From: Aphrocallistes beatrix | Lineage: Eukaryota; Porifera; Hexactinellida; Sceptrulophora; Aphrocallistidae | DNA length: 64,000 nt | Assembly (NCBI GenBank): GCA_963281255.1 | Contig: OY725502.1 | Coordinates: forward strand, 682,001-746,000 | Direction of reading: 5' to 3' | Part shown: positions 9,767-19,636 of the stretch, one piece after another | Layout of the letters: the number at the start of each line of letters is the position of its first letter | How positions within the stretch are numbered: position 1 is the first letter of the stretch | Position numbers and translations under genes: made by a program | Notes under the pieces: generated by a model | What the model was told of the DNA's origin: nothing | What the model saw: only the letters and a program-made list of their open reading frames with translations | Databases searched by the model: none

Positions 9767-11317
9767 ATGAACAAATTTACCACTAGTGAAATGAACTTGC
9801 TCGATAGTAAACATGAGAAAGAAGTTGAAAAACATGTAACTGCTCATCCAGTTGTTAAAAGGAAGAAGCTAAGGTTAGGAGGTAAGAAAGTTTGTGTTGG
9901 TTTGAGTATCATTAGTATCATATTCATATGGATAGTCTTACTTACTCCAATCACTGTGATCTCCATAAACATTAAAGACAATAATCATAGTGCTTTTACA
10001 ACTGTGAATAACACTATATTCAATCTCCTCCCTCCCATTAATGTCACTTCCAACTACTCTAACTTTACAATAGAGCGTGTAGAGTGTGTGGATAACTTTG
10101 TTTATGTGCCTGGAGATGAAATGTGTTATCCGGAATGTGATTGGAATCCTTCAAGAGATGATAGCGTGAAAATTGTCCATTTGATTTTGAAAATTTTGAG
10201 TGTTTTGAGTATTGTGCTGTGTACAACTACACTGATAGCCTGGTTACTGTTAAGCTGTATTGATTGGAAGAAATTTCGATTCCATTACGATTTCCAACTT
10301 TCTCGTACTTCTCTGTTCATGGTAGTGATGAGCAGTTTGTTCCTCATAGTCCTCAACGCGTCTATTGACCTAATGCCTCTAGAGTTCTTTTTCTGTCAAT
10401 CCACTGAAAATGGACAATCCTACTCACTTCCTCACTTGTTCTACACAATCAGTAACATTTCTTACAACAAAATAGTTTTGAATATGATTGGTGCGCTCGA
10501 ACATTATCTATTCCTAGTGACTATATGTTGGGTTATATTGTCACTAATTAACGTCATTATCATTCTTTTCTTTCCTTTTTGGAGAGGAAGTTTCAGGAAA
10601 AAACTTTTAATTTTCTTGATTCAATGCCTAGTTTGTTTTGGAATCAATTTGATCCCTGTGGTTATTCTGATTGCAGTGAATCCACAGTTGCCTTACGTAG
10701 CTTCATCTTTAATACTTTCTTTCAGTACTCTGAATATTTGGGCGTATTTATTCCTCATCAATATGCCACTTTTCCTAGCACCTGGAATGTTGATTTCATT
10801 GACTATAGTGATTGTCACGAAATTACGGATAACATCTATAGAATCTCAAAAGCAGACAGGCCACAATATTAAACTGACAGATCTCGAGAAGAAATTGATT
10901 GTATATGCCATTGTTTTAATGACTTTACTGCTTTTTCAAGCAATTAATACTATTTTCTTGACCTTCCTTACTCCTGAATACTTCGTATTTGTAACCAAGT
11001 TCATCCTCTGCATGACTGTCAACAGTCCCATACTGACTCTACCTTCTAACTTCACTGGCAACAATGCTACCTTGAATGACACAGTACCTGTGTACAGAGA
11101 GAATCCTTATGGAGATGTGAATGCTTGTAGGATGTTTAAGTCAGAAGCGAGCATTCTCCTTCCTAAATACAACTTTATTATTTATGTTTTATTATCTCGT
11201 TTGATCTGGTTACCTATCTTTTTCGTTCTCATTCCACATATCACACCAAAATTGTTGAAGAAATTATTTACAAATGTGAAAGACAGATATTCTTTCAAAA
11301 CTATAAGAACTGTTTGA
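9767..11317 (+). CDS. Frizzled-like multi-pass membrane receptor, copy 3
   Basis: Intronless ORF of 516 residues. The N-terminal tail (MNKFTTSEMNLLDSKHEK) and the C-terminal tail (ITPKLLKKLFTNVKDR) differ from copies 1 and 2. The signal-anchor, cysteine-containing ectodomain and seven-helix core are shared. Its last 60 residues and 3' UTR, including a TTTG microsatellite, are nearly identical to the inverted gene at 12598-14151, so the two form a tail-to-tail inverted pair. The Frizzled-like assignment rests on the same motifs as copy 1. Confidence 0.6.
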   Translation: MNKFTTSEMNLLDSKHEKEVEKHVTAHPVVKRKKLRLGGKKVCVGLSIISIIFIWIVLLTPITVISINIKDNNHSAFTTVNNTIFNLLPPINVTSNYSNFTIERVECVDNFVYVPGDEMCYPECDWNPSRDDSVKIVHLILKILSVLSIVLCTTTLIAWLLLSCIDWKKFRFHYDFQLSRTSLFMVVMSSLFLIVLNASIDLMPLEFFFCQSTENGQSYSLPHLFYTISNISYNKIVLNMIGALEHYLFLVTICWVILSLINVIIILFFPFWRGSFRKKLLIFLIQCLVCFGINLIPVVILIAVNPQLPYVASSLILSFSTLNIWAYLFLINMPLFLAPGMLISLTIVIVTKLRITSIESQKQTGHNIKLTDLEKKLIVYAIVLMTLLLFQAINTIFLTFLTPEYFVFVTKFILCMTVNSPILTLPSNFTGNNATLNDTVPVYRENPYGDVNACRMFKSEASILLPKYNFIIYVLLSRLIWLPIFFVLIPHITPKLLKKLFTNVKDRYSFKTIRTV

Positions 11318-11366
11318 GCATACTATATCAGCATTATCTATATAATTTAAACTCAATTGTTGAATT

Positions 11367-11401
11367 TTTGTTTATTTGTTTGTTTGTTTGTTTGTTTGTT
11401 G
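11367..11401 (+). repeat. TTTG microsatellite
   Basis: Run of TTTG/GTTT units in the 3' flank of the receptor gene ending at 11317. A longer inverted counterpart (CAAA units, 12478-12559) sits in the matching 3' flank of the minus-strand gene. Confidence 0.9.
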
Positions 11402-11666
11402 ATTTATAATGGGATAACGCATGAAGAAATCTTTAAGCATATGTATTACGTACCTTTGTAATAACTATATTGTGCTTGTAATATTGTAAAATGTTTCTAG
11501 TCACCACTGATTTTGTTTTGAAAATATTTTTGTATTGAATTATAAGATTGTTGTTGTTTTTCAAACATCCTAGATTGATAGAATCTAGAATCTAGATGCT
11601 AAACGAAGATCTAATCGGAATCTTGAATACTACAATAATTATTTGTTTATTTATATAATCAAATCT

Positions 11667-12226
11667 TTTGTTTATGTGCCAGGAGATGAGATGTATTATC
11701 TGGAATGTGATTGGAATCCTTCAGGAGATGACAGTGTCAGAATTGTTCGATTGATTTTGAGTATTTTGAGTGTTTCAGTATTGTGCTGTGTACAGCTGCA
11801 CTGATAGCCTAGTTACTGTTAAGCTGCGCTGATTGGAAGAAATTTCGATTCCATTACGATTTCCAACTTCCTCGTACTTCTCTGTTCATGGTAGTGATGA
11901 GCAGTTTGTTCCTCGTAGTTATCAACGCTTCTATTGATCTCACGTCTCGAGATTTCTTTTTCTGTCAATTCACTGAAGAAGTGCAATCCTAAATACTTCA
12001 TCATATGCTCTTTACTATCAGCAATGTTCCTTATTTCCGACTAGCTTCCCACTTAATTGGTTCACTGAACTATTACCTATTTTTTGTAACTATATCTTGG
12101 ATTATATTTTCATTAATAAACATTCTTGTCATCGTTTTCTTTCCTCAATTGAGAGAAAGTTTTAGAAAGAGAATGTTCGTTTTCTTTTCTCAATGTCTAG
12201 TTTCTTTGGATTCACTTTAATCCTTG
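11667..12226 (+). pseudogene. Broken Frizzled-like receptor copy
   Basis: Homology begins at the ectodomain (FVYVPGDE-like codons) and runs to about the fourth helix. It carries a one-base loss in the run before the first helix, an in-frame TAG where the others encode AWLLL, and a stop after the VQS codons near 11990. The longest surviving frame is 12005-12220. It lies between the two arms of the inverted gene pair. Confidence 0.8.
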
Positions 12227-12477
12227 CTCACATTGGCACCTCCCAGTTCCTCAATCAAATTGCACAAACAAGCAAAAAACCCCTTGAGTTTTAATATAAA
12301 AATATAAATAGGTAACACATGTGCTTAAAGATTTCCTCCTGAGTCAACCCACTATAAATCAACCAATCCTAACTGGGCTCCCGGATGAAGATCTCTGATT
12401 AACTTAACATTTAAACAAAATTTCCCTCTACGCATGAGTCTTATTGAAATTATGATTAATGAAAAGGACATCTGGAC

Positions 12478-12559
12478 AAACAAACAACAAGCAAGCAAAC
12501 AAACAAACAAACAAACAAACAAACAAACAAACAAACAAACAAACAAACAAACAAACAAA
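12478..12559. repeat. CAAA microsatellite
   Basis: About 80 bp of CAAA units, the 3' flank of the minus-strand receptor gene. It is longer than the TTTG tract at the other arm (11367-11401), showing that the two arms have diverged in repeat length. Confidence 0.9.
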
Positions 12560-12597
12560 AATTGAGTTTAAATCATATAGATAATGCTGAGATATGC

Positions 12598-14151
12598 TCA
12601 AACAGTTCTTTTAGTTTTGGAAGAATATCTGTCTTTCACATTTGTAAATAATTTCTTTAACAATTTTGGTGTGATATGTGGAATGAGAACGAAAAAGATA
12701 GGCAACCAGATCAAGCGAGATAATAAAACATAAATAATAAAGTTGTATTTAGGAAGGAGAATGCTCGCTTCTGACTTAAACATCCTACAAGCATCTACAT
12801 CTCCATAAGGATTCTCTCTGTACACAGGTACTGTGTCATTCAAGGTAGCATTGCTGCCAGTGAAGTTAGAAGGTAGAGTCAGTATGGGACTGTTGACAGT
12901 CATGCAGAGAATGAACTTGGTTACAGACTCGACGTACCCAGGAGAAAGGAAGGTCAAGAAAATAGTATTAATTCCTTGAAAAAGCAATAAAGTCATCAAA
13001 ACAATGGCATATACAATCAATCTCTTCTCGAGATCTGTCAGTTTAATCTTGTGACCTGTCTGCTTTTGGGATTCTATAGATGTTATCCGTAATTTCGTGA
13101 CAATCACTATAGTCAATGAAATCAACATTCCTGGTGCTAGGATAAGTAGCATATTGATGAGGAATATATACGCCCAAATATTCAGAGTACTGAAAAAATT
13201 TAGCAAAGAAACAGCTACGTAAGGTAATTGTGGGTTCACTGCAATCAGAATAACCACAGGGATTAAATTGATTCCAAAACATATTAGGCATTGAATCAAG
13301 AAAATTAAAAGTCTTCTCCTGAAACTTGCTCCCCAAAAAGGAAAGAAAAGAATGATGATGATGTTAATTAGTGAGAATGTCATCCAAGTTACAGTTATTA
13401 AAAATAAATAATGACTGAGCGCACCAATCACGAATGTAACAAATTTGTTATAAGAAATGTTACTGATTGAATAGAACAAGTGTGGAAGTAAGTAGGATTG
13501 TCCATTCTCAGTGGATTGACAGAAAAAGAAATCTCGAGGCAATAGGTCAATAGACGCATTAATTATTATAGAAAACAAGCAAGTCAGCACTACCATGAAC
13601 AGAGAAGTACGAGGAAGTTGGAAATCGTAATGGAATCGGAATTTCTTCCAATCAATGCAGCTTAACAGTAACCAGGCTATCAGTATAGCTGTACACAGCA
13701 CAACACTGAAAACGCCCAAAATACCCAATAACAATCGAACAATTTTGATGCTATTATTGCCTGAGGGATTCCAATCACATTCCGGATAGCATATTTCATC
13801 TCCAGGCACATAAACAAAGTTATCCACACACTCTACACGCTCTATTGTAAAGTTAGAGTAGTTGGAAGTGACATTAATGGGAGGGAGGAGATTGGATATA
13901 GTGTTATTCACAGTTGTGAAAGCACTTTGATTATTGTCTACAACGTGTATGGTGATCACAGTGATTGGAATAAGTAAGACTATCCATATGAATATGATAC
14001 TAATGATACTCAAACCAGCACAAACTTTCTTACCTCCTAACCTTAACTTCTTCCTTTTAACAACTGGATGAATAGCCGTCTGTTTAGTCTTTCTTTTCTC
14101 TTGTTTACTTTCAAGTAAGTCCGTTGTACTGGTGGTACGTATCTGATCCAT
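12598..14151 (-). CDS. Frizzled-like multi-pass membrane receptor, copy 4
   Basis: Intronless ORF of 517 residues, start codon at 14151-14149 (MDQIRTTSTTDLLES). It has the same architecture as the other copies, with more substitutions in the helical core (for example VVLTCLFSIIINASIDLLPRD) and identical or near-identical extracellular segments. The last 60 residues are nearly the same as copy 3. The basic N-terminal stretch followed by a hydrophobic segment predicts an N-in signal-anchor and eight membrane passes. The core resembles class F receptors; no cysteine-rich domain is present. Confidence 0.6.
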   Translation of the reverse strand: MDQIRTTSTTDLLESKQEKRKTKQTAIHPVVKRKKLRLGGKKVCAGLSIISIIFIWIVLLIPITVITIHVVDNNQSAFTTVNNTISNLLPPINVTSNYSNFTIERVECVDNFVYVPGDEICYPECDWNPSGNNSIKIVRLLLGILGVFSVVLCTAILIAWLLLSCIDWKKFRFHYDFQLPRTSLFMVVLTCLFSIIINASIDLLPRDFFFCQSTENGQSYLLPHLFYSISNISYNKFVTFVIGALSHYLFLITVTWMTFSLINIIIILFFPFWGASFRRRLLIFLIQCLICFGINLIPVVILIAVNPQLPYVAVSLLNFFSTLNIWAYIFLINMLLILAPGMLISLTIVIVTKLRITSIESQKQTGHKIKLTDLEKRLIVYAIVLMTLLLFQGINTIFLTFLSPGYVESVTKFILCMTVNSPILTLPSNFTGSNATLNDTVPVYRENPYGDVDACRMFKSEASILLPKYNFIIYVLLSRLIWLPIFFVLIPHITPKLLKKLFTNVKDRYSSKTKRTV

Positions 14152-15336
14152 TTTTCATTGAAGAGTATAGATGAAAAGATTGTAATTCAATTCCAAATTA
14201 TAAACTCAATAGTTGTCTGTTGACTTTATAGGTAACCGTTCGTTTGATCTGGTTACCTAAATTACTATAATTGTATATACATGTGTATATTTTTAAAATG
14301 CTATCATATGCAGTTTTGGATAAGAAACTTCTATAATTTGCAGTTTCCCAGTTTCTTCCAATGAGACCTTGGCCTGTAGCCTATATTATATTCTAAAAGT
14401 AATATCATGTCTGTGAGTATCATCGATTCAAGGGAGAAAAGTTCAGTTTCCTCGAAGTCTACCGGAATATTTTAATTAAGATAGATTCTATATACGTGTA
14501 AATTGCAAAATATAATGGATCATAAACACATATAGACATTTTAGTGATCAATACAAATAATGATTATCGTCAGCTGTGGAGAGTGGACACCATTTATGCA
14601 CATAATGTTGTACCCACTCTTTAAAGTTATTTTATGATCAATGTGATTGTTATACTAGTGCATAACCTCGATTGTTGTTAACCTTATTCGACTGAAATTG
14701 TTTGAGTCGTTCAAATATAATAATATTTAGAATGTGAACTAGCGAAGCGCGCTTGTCATATTTAATGCTCAATTAGCAAGTAATACACCAATTAACCATG
14801 TAAGTAACCATGTAAGTAACCATGTAAGTAACCATCTGAATGTAAGAATCGTTTCTCATTAGTGGATTACATCATATCCACTCAATGCTATTTCTTGTTA
14901 CTTATAACTTTTCTAAAGTAGTATTTGAGATCACATCATATCCATAAAGTGTGTGGGATACATTTCGTTGACACTGACGCAAGATACCAAGTATTGGATT
15001 ACCTCATAATTAAGCAGTAGAACAGTATAAGATTTCTAATTAATTATTAATTCTCAATCTTGGCTATGCCCTAGATTGAAAGAGAACCGTTTCGCTGCTT
15101 AATAATTGTCTGCTACCATTCTACATTACTCTCTAACTATTGATACATTGTCTTAGTCAAATTCGTAGCCCATTTTCTCATCCTGCATTTTCTATAATTA
15201 ATACTAGCGAGCAATTCTGAATGTTAATTTGGAGCTACAATATGAATATGCTCATTCTTGATCACACTAATTTAAGAAGAAATGCCTTCTTTTATAATTG
15301 AATTGCCATTGTATTTATGTTCTAACGAATTTTGAA
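14152..15336. other. Intergenic spacer with 12-bp microsatellite
   Basis: No gene is seen. A short tandem repeat of CATGTAAGTAAC lies at 14797-14834 (three units). A small GC-rich word (GCGAAGCGCGCTT) near 14744 recalls the dispersed GC-rich repeat in reverse. The region separates the minus-strand copy from the frameshifted copy. Confidence 0.5.
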
Positions 15337-16850
15337 ATGGAAGAAGACGAAATTAACCATAGTCAAATGGACTTGCTTGGCAATAAATATGAAAAAGAAA
15401 TTCACACCTTTCACCCAGTAACTCCAGGAGTCAAGAACAGCAATTTCAACTTTGCTGGTAAGAAGGTTTGTCTTGGTTTGAGTATTATTACTATCACCAT
15501 AGTATGGCTAATCATGCTTATTCCCTTTTTTATTTTTGGTGTAAGAATCAAGACTACAAATCGTACGACAGTCTCCTCCCTCCCATTAATGTCACTTCAA
15601 ACTACTCTAACTTTACAATAGAGCGTGTAGAGTGTGTGGATAACTTTGTTTATGTGCCTGGAGATGAAATGTGCTATCCGGAATGTGATTGGAATCCTTC
15701 AGGAGATGACAGTGCCAGAATTGTCCGATTGATTCTGAATATTTTGAGCGTTTTCAGTATTGTGCTGTGCACAGCTACACTGATAGCCTGGTTACTGTTA
15801 AGCTGCATTGATTGGAAGAAATTTCGATTCCATTACGATTTCCAACTTCCTCGTACTTCTCTGTTCATGGTAGTGATGAGCAGTTTGTTCCTCGTAGTTA
15901 TCAACGCTTCTATTGATCTCACGTCTCGAGATTTCTTCTACTGCCAATCCACAATGGAAGGACAGTCCTATTTACTCGCCCACATGATATATTCTGTGAG
16001 TAATGTTCCTTATGTCCAATTAACTACACACATAGTTGGCTCTCTTTACTATTACTTATTTCTAATTACTGTGTCTTGGATCATATTCTCAATGATAAAC
16101 ATCATTTTCATTGTCTTTGTCCCTCAATACTCAAAAAGTTACAGAAGAAGAATTTTAGTTTTCTCAATTCAGTGTCTGATCTGTTTCGGGTTTAATTTAA
16201 TCCCAGTGGCTATAGTCATCGCTCTCAATCCAGATTCTCCATACGTAATTGTTGATCTAACATCATTTTTCACAACGTTAAACATGTGGGGGTTTTTGAG
16301 CCTTTTCATCTTGCCTTACTTTCTAGTTCCTGCATTGGTAATTACATTGGTCATAGTCGTAGTTACTAAATTGCGTTTTACTTCCCTAACATCCAAGAAA
16401 ATTACTGGACAGACAATCAAATTGACAGATCTTGAAAAGAGACTAATTATTTATGGAATTGTCCTAACCACTCTAATACTTTTTCAAGGAATTGATTTTA
16501 TTCTCTTATTATTTCTTACTCCTGGGTACTTCCAGTCTATAACCAAGTTCATTCTCTGCATGACTGTCAACAGTCCCATACTGACTCTACCTTCTAACTT
16601 CACTGGCAGCAATGCTACCTTGAATGACACAGTACCTGTGTACAGAGAGAACCCTTATGGAGATGTGAATGCTTGTAGAATGTTGGAGTCAGAAGCTAAC
16701 AACCGTTTTCCCAATTACATTCCACTATCATTTACTGTGCTTTATCACTTGACCTGGTTCCCAATATTTTTCGTTCTCACTCCACATATCACACCCAAAT
16801 TATTAACAAAATGGTGCACCAGATTGCATGATAGATATACTAGTTCTTGA
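15337..16850 (+). pseudogene. Frizzled-like receptor copy 5 with one frameshift
   Basis: Most divergent paralogue. The N-terminal frame starts at the ATG at 15337 (MEEDEINHSQMDLLGNK), runs through the signal-anchor and stops at 15621. The rest, from LLPPINVT onwards, is open in a different frame to 16850. The break is a one-base loss (or two-base gain) near 15570-15580, exactly where the highly conserved ectodomain segment begins. The helical core is divergent (IFIVFVPQYSKSYRRR), yet both extracellular segments match the other copies. A short intron removing the frameshift is not apparent. It could be a recent pseudogene, an allele, or an assembly error. Confidence 0.7.
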
Positions 16851-17067
16851 ATTACGTAAATATGCATTCATCTATGCTTGGATGTTAGTGTCTTCAAACT
16901 CGCAACACGATTCTGTCTCATTATAAACCTTAGCTGGCCTTCTATTTGTTGATTATTTATTTTATCCAAAAAAAGTTATTTATGATTACGTATATAATTT
17001 ATATTTGGTGGAAGCAATGCTGCATCGATGGTTCGTTTGGTTCTTCCGTACCCTCTTGCACATGCAG

Positions 17068-17220
17068 AGGGGTAGCCAGGGTGCGGCACATGGGGCCTAG
17101 GCCACAACCTCAAAGACTGTGCTCACTAAAATTTCACGAATTAGCATTGGGTGCCGCAACCCTCTCACAGAGTAGACTGGAATTGCCAAACCCTAAAATT
17201 GTGCTGGCCAAGCTCTACTG
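17068..17220. mobile_element. hAT-like MITE (AGAGGCGTAGCCAG family), copy 1
   Basis: Starts CAGAGGGGTAGCCAGGGTGC and matches, in reverse orientation and along its length, the element at 50633-50778, which has a perfect 8-bp target duplication. It is non-coding. Confidence 0.65.
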
Positions 17221-17389
17221 TATTCAGCATGCTACTTCTAGTTCTTTATTTATCCAATTACTGCATAATTCTCCTTAAAATCTTAAGAAAAGTAACGCAT
17301 AAATTAGTAATTGCATACGAATACTTTGTTTCAATGATGTCGATTTTTAAAATACGTTGTGTGGCGAAGTTAGGACGCAGTTGGGTATA

Positions 17390-17491
17390 CAGTGGAGCCC
17401 CGCATAACGGTCACCTCAGAATAGCGGCCACCCCGAAATTAAGGTCACTTTTCCCGGTCCCAAGGGTGACCGTAATTCCGGGGTTCCACTG
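17390..17491. mobile_element. pogo/Tigger-like MITE with TA duplication
   Basis: Terminal inverted repeats CAGTGGAGCCCCG and CGGGGTTCCACTG flank 102 bp that also carries internal inverted GGTGACC/GGTCACC words. TA dinucleotides flank both ends. This matches the TIR style of pogo/Tigger elements (established family feature). No transposase is present. Confidence 0.8.
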
Positions 17492-17731
17492 TATGTGTAG
17501 AGGCGTAGCGAAGGTGCGGAACAAGCGGCAAGGCCTCAAACTAATAATTTTGTTCCCTGCCGCACCCTAAAATTCTGTTGACTAAGCTTCTGTGGAAAAA
17601 CATACAGTTTGATAACATCTGCAACTCGACCTGAGCAGACACGCAAGTACTTACAAAATCCTGCCTGGATTCTTAAGGTTGATTGTCTGATACCTTTTCT
17701 AGCTGTTATATAATTCTACATAGTAATCTTG

Positions 17732-19255
17732 ATGTTTCTCCTAAACAAGTTTCTAGGTCGTAATAAGAAGATGGCAGAGGACACTCCACCTCGTGAAGAG
17801 AACACTAACTATGACGGGTTTGACAAATGGGTACAAGATCCGTATGAACCAGACGGAGTAGACCTCCCTCCTACACCTAGCAACCTCTTCAGGCCCGGAA
17901 TGGCGATAGAATTGAACGAATCGAATTACCCGAGCATGTGGTGTGTGGGCAGTATCAAGCGAGTGAGCGGGGAATTTGTTTTGGCGCACTTTGACGGGTG
18001 GGGTGATGCGTGGGATGTGTGGTATAGATGGGACGCATCGGAAATGCGCCCAGTGGGTACTTGTGCCGCCTTACGTCATCAGCTGGACCCTCCATTCCAG
18101 GGCCCTGATGCGGACATCTGGAGTCAGACTGGGGACTGGGACTCTTATCTCGCCCATAAAAATAACCTTCCAGCTCCGATTGAAGCGTTTTCCCCACTCT
18201 TTGTCTCCGATTCCGATGATGGCTCAATCATCCAGTCCTTGCAGGCACTTGCTGCTAACAAGGTCGCATCTATAAAGCACTGCTTTGTCTACCTTGACTG
18301 CAAAATTGGACATAACTTATTCTCAAAGCTACAGAATGCGAAGCTGTGCTGTATTTGCCAAGAGAGTTACCTGATCGGATTTAGATGCGTCAAGGCTTTT
18401 ACACTGCAAAAATATTTGAAGTGTGATGAGCACCGACCTCTTCACACTGGAACAGTTTGTTCTTCATCCTGTCTTTTCCGCTTCAATAAAGATTATATTG
18501 GTTACCTGCAAAAAGAGAAAATTCAATTTACTGCAACCAAAAATGACATCGATCTCTATTTTGGCTATTTACTAGCCATTGAGTCTTCTAGAAATCCAAA
18601 AGATACCGAACCAAGTCCTGAGGACCACCCGTCCCCTAGCAACCTCTTCCGTGTCGGAATGAAGATAGAATCGGTAGATTCCAATTACCCAGATTGGTAC
18701 TGTGCTTGCACTGTGCTCCGTTCGTGTGGAGACGAGGTGCTGGTTAACTTTGATGGCTGGGGACCTCACTGGGATATGTGGTGTGATTGGCGCTCACCTA
18801 AGCTTCGGCCTATCGGAACGAGCAAGCGTTTAGGCGCCAATCTTAGTATTGGCTTCCCAGCTCGTGAAGTCGCCTGGAGTGAGTACGCAGAGGAGATTGC
18901 CGACATCGCAGCTCCTGTCCGAGCCTTTTCCAAGCTTTATGTGTGCGAATTCGGTGACCATCATGGCGGCATCGCACCATTGTCTATCCTCGCGATTAAC
19001 ACACTGCTCCAATGTACTAACTTGAATTGTCACATCCCGAATCAGTGCGCTCAGATATTCCCTTTCACTGTAAACGGAAGTCCTTTTCGTATTAGAACAT
19101 GTTCTATTTGCTCGAAATCTTACTTTCAAGGTTGGATGGCTGTTAAGCCATTCACTCTCCCAACAAACTTCAGAATCGGATCTACTATATTATTACTCTG
19201 TTCCCGAAACTGTTTACGCCAGTTCCATTTGGAGAACATTGGAGATTTGGTCTGA
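17732..19255 (+). CDS. Double MBT / zinc-finger protein
   Basis: Single-exon ORF of 507 residues from the ATG at 17732; a second ATG at 17771 could be the start. Two MBT repeats are clear: about 52-150 (LFRPGMAIEL, HFDGWGDAWDVWYRW, RPVG) and about 302-400 (LFRVGMKIES, NFDGWGPHWDMWCDW, RPIG). Each ends in the WxxY...AAPxxAF-type segment. Each is followed by a cysteine module with a CxxC near 205 and 456 and a CSxxC near 244 and 490, similar to FCS-type zinc fingers. The protein is thus two copies of one MBT-plus-finger unit. MBT repeats bind mono- and dimethyl-lysine, so a chromatin role is likely. Known SFMBT/L3MBTL proteins order their fingers differently, so no orthologue is named. Confidence 0.85.
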   Translation: MFLLNKFLGRNKKMAEDTPPREENTNYDGFDKWVQDPYEPDGVDLPPTPSNLFRPGMAIELNESNYPSMWCVGSIKRVSGEFVLAHFDGWGDAWDVWYRWDASEMRPVGTCAALRHQLDPPFQGPDADIWSQTGDWDSYLAHKNNLPAPIEAFSPLFVSDSDDGSIIQSLQALAANKVASIKHCFVYLDCKIGHNLFSKLQNAKLCCICQESYLIGFRCVKAFTLQKYLKCDEHRPLHTGTVCSSSCLFRFNKDYIGYLQKEKIQFTATKNDIDLYFGYLLAIESSRNPKDTEPSPEDHPSPSNLFRVGMKIESVDSNYPDWYCACTVLRSCGDEVLVNFDGWGPHWDMWCDWRSPKLRPIGTSKRLGANLSIGFPAREVAWSEYAEEIADIAAPVRAFSKLYVCEFGDHHGGIAPLSILAINTLLQCTNLNCHIPNQCAQIFPFTVNGSPFRIRTCSICSKSYFQGWMAVKPFTLPTNFRIGSTILLLCSRNCLRQFHLENIGDLV

Positions 19256-19636
19256 TATGATTCGTTTAGACATTCGCTTACGCAAGTAAGTATGCGTTTT
19301 TGGAATTGAATTATTTATTTTTCTATTCGTATCATAAATTTTTATTTTATTTTATATTATTATTACTCACAAGTACGAACATATATTAAGAGTGTTTATT
19401 ATAGTGTGCATAGGAATTATTGTATCCTTTCAGTCCAGCATTCCAACCTGCGAATGCGAGTCTAGTTCTTCCATATTTGTATGGAAGATCCCTGGCTTCA
19501 TGGTTTAGAATCTTTAGATCTTCATCAATAGATTTTCGAAAAATTTCATTATAATTTACATATCAGTAAAATTTAGTTTCGGTCTCCTCTATCGTGTTGA
19601 TGAAGGGTTGACATTGTCTCATTTCCTTTCATTAGA
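19256..19636. other. AT-rich spacer
   Basis: No gene, repeat or MITE is recognised between the MBT gene and the stathmin-like gene. It probably holds the 3' end of the first and the promoter of the second. Confidence 0.4.

Larger units (their letters stand above)
16851..17731. other. Spacer rich in MITE copies
   Basis: No gene is seen. It contains a hAT-like MITE at about 17068-17220, a pogo-like MITE at 17390-17491, and a fragment at about 17497-17576 (AGAGGCGTAGCGAAGGTGCG) related to the first. Confidence 0.6.
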
